NCBI GenBank assembly: GCA_037189845.1
Contig: JBBCIS010000008.1
Coordinates: 620,001-684,000, forward strand
Direction: 5' to 3'
Length of the DNA: 64,000 nucleotides
From: JAMLHH01 sp037189845
Lineage (GTDB): Bacteria > Bacteroidota > Bacteroidia > Chitinophagales > JADIYW01
A program made the position numbers and the translations under genes. Every line of letters starts with the position of its first letter. The first letter of the stretch is position 1. The notes under the pieces are model-generated. The model was not told the origin of the DNA. It ran no database searches and worked only from the letters and a program-made list of their open reading frames with translations. Positions 63,635 to 64,000 of the stretch are shown in pieces.

Positions 63635-64000
63635 CTAAATTTTGAAATCAATTTCAAAATACTGAAGAACAGCCTTATAGTTATCCTGGGCTGTCAGACA
63701 GGTATCCAACAGATATTCTTTTACATGCTCCCACTCTTGTAAACCCCGGTAATAAAAGAGCTTGAGGTCTTCGTCTATGATAAACGGGACAATATTATTG
63801 GCAAGACATTCTTTAAACAGTATCAACCTACCGATACGACCGTTACCATCCTGAAAAGGATGTATCACCTCAAACTGATAATGGAAGTCAATAATATCTT
63901 CAAAAGTTTTCTCTTTAATATTGTAGTAATCAGAAAGTAACTCCTTCATTCTTTTAGCAACTTCTTTTGGTGGGGTAGTTTCATTACCTCCGACCTCATT
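63635..64000 (-). CDS. Fic family protein, 5' part cut by the window edge
   Basis: Fic-domain enzyme, which usually AMPylates a Tyr/Ser/Thr of a target. The catalytic motif HPFQDGNGRIGR is complete (His in the centre at about 63860). The frame is open to the window end through NEVGGNETTPPKEVAKRMKE, typical of Fic proteins, so the gene starts outside. The C-terminus is complete and ends ILQYFEIDFKI-like, by eye LQYFEIDFKI. Any inhibitory helix (SxxxE/DxxG), if present, would be outside the window. Convergent with the nucleoside phosphorylase. Confidence 0.9.
   Translation of the reverse strand, partial: NEVGGNETTPPKEVAKRMKELLSDYYNIKEKTFEDIIDFHYQFEVIHPFQDGNGRIGRLILFKECLANNIVPFIIDEDLKLFYYRGLQEWEHVKEYLLDTCLTAQDNYKAVLQYFEIDFKI

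Noticed and set aside
1..64000. CRISPR array, prophage, complete insertion sequence or integrase
   Set aside because: I saw no regularly spaced repeats, phage genes, transposase or integrase. The only mobile-looking unit is the 214-bp element.

Overview
The window looks like chromosomal DNA of an AT-rich Bacteroidota, most like the Sphingobacteriales or relatives; the genus is not certain. The evidence is a TonB receptor with DUF4374 and PepSY partners, the TamB/lipoprotein-TamA (TamL) pair, an alpha-2-macroglobulin/PBP1C pair, a GlmU-family protein next to tpiA, start codons without obvious Shine-Dalgarno sites, and several perfect TAnnTTTG promoter elements of the Bacteroidota type.

Layout. 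0.1-9.1 kb (minus strand): two unassigned genes, a TonB receptor / DUF4374 lipoprotein / PepSY membrane protein group for iron or siderophore uptake, a 23S rRNA methyltransferase, and an AlbA_2-type ATPase-like regulator with an in-frame 12-bp repeat. 9.3-9.6 kb: three tRNA-Glu genes. 9.7-17.5 kb (plus strand): gapA-pgk, a small AraC regulator with a metal-binding-like N-terminus, gyrA, a TPR secreted protein, and a GNAT enzyme behind a broken membrane ORF. 17.6-27.2 kb: tamL and tamB on the minus strand, separated by about 2.4 kb holding a flavin/PNPOx-like protein, a decayed ORF and a SemiSWEET.

27.2-30.4 kb is an accessory pocket: a GC-rich folded repeat, a two-gene pair (soluble plus three-helix membrane protein), an attC-like inverted repeat, a Cys-rich conserved protein, a 5' fragment of a second threonine aldolase gene, and a SUKH-like immunity-type gene. 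30.4-43 kb is mixed metabolism and envelope functions: threonine aldolase, CaiB/BaiF racemase/transferase, a secreted SecD-head-like protein, a RetSat-like oxidoreductase, a methyltransferase with TadA, an SDR, an acyltransferase-azurin-membrane protein operon, a fatty acid hydroxylase and a DUF3298 lipoprotein.

43.4-51.5 kb holds the alpha-2-macroglobulin lipoprotein and PBP1C. Directly after the pbpC stop codon lies a compact 214-bp palindromic element bounded by a 10-bp direct repeat, which looks like a MITE. 51.7-62.7 kb is a run of tightly packed plus-strand genes: tsaE, alanine dehydrogenase, GlmU-like, tpiA, prmA, a giant secreted protein, an M48 lipoprotein protease, a spermidine-synthase-like enzyme read from TTG, and an SRPBCC protein. 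A nucleoside phosphorylase and the 3' part of a Fic gene close the window.

The strongest leads are the MITE-like element, the accessory pocket with the all-synonymous aldolase fragment, the two-gene membrane pair, the stand-alone SecD-head-like protein, and the giant secreted protein coupled to prmA. None is proven here to be a new system.
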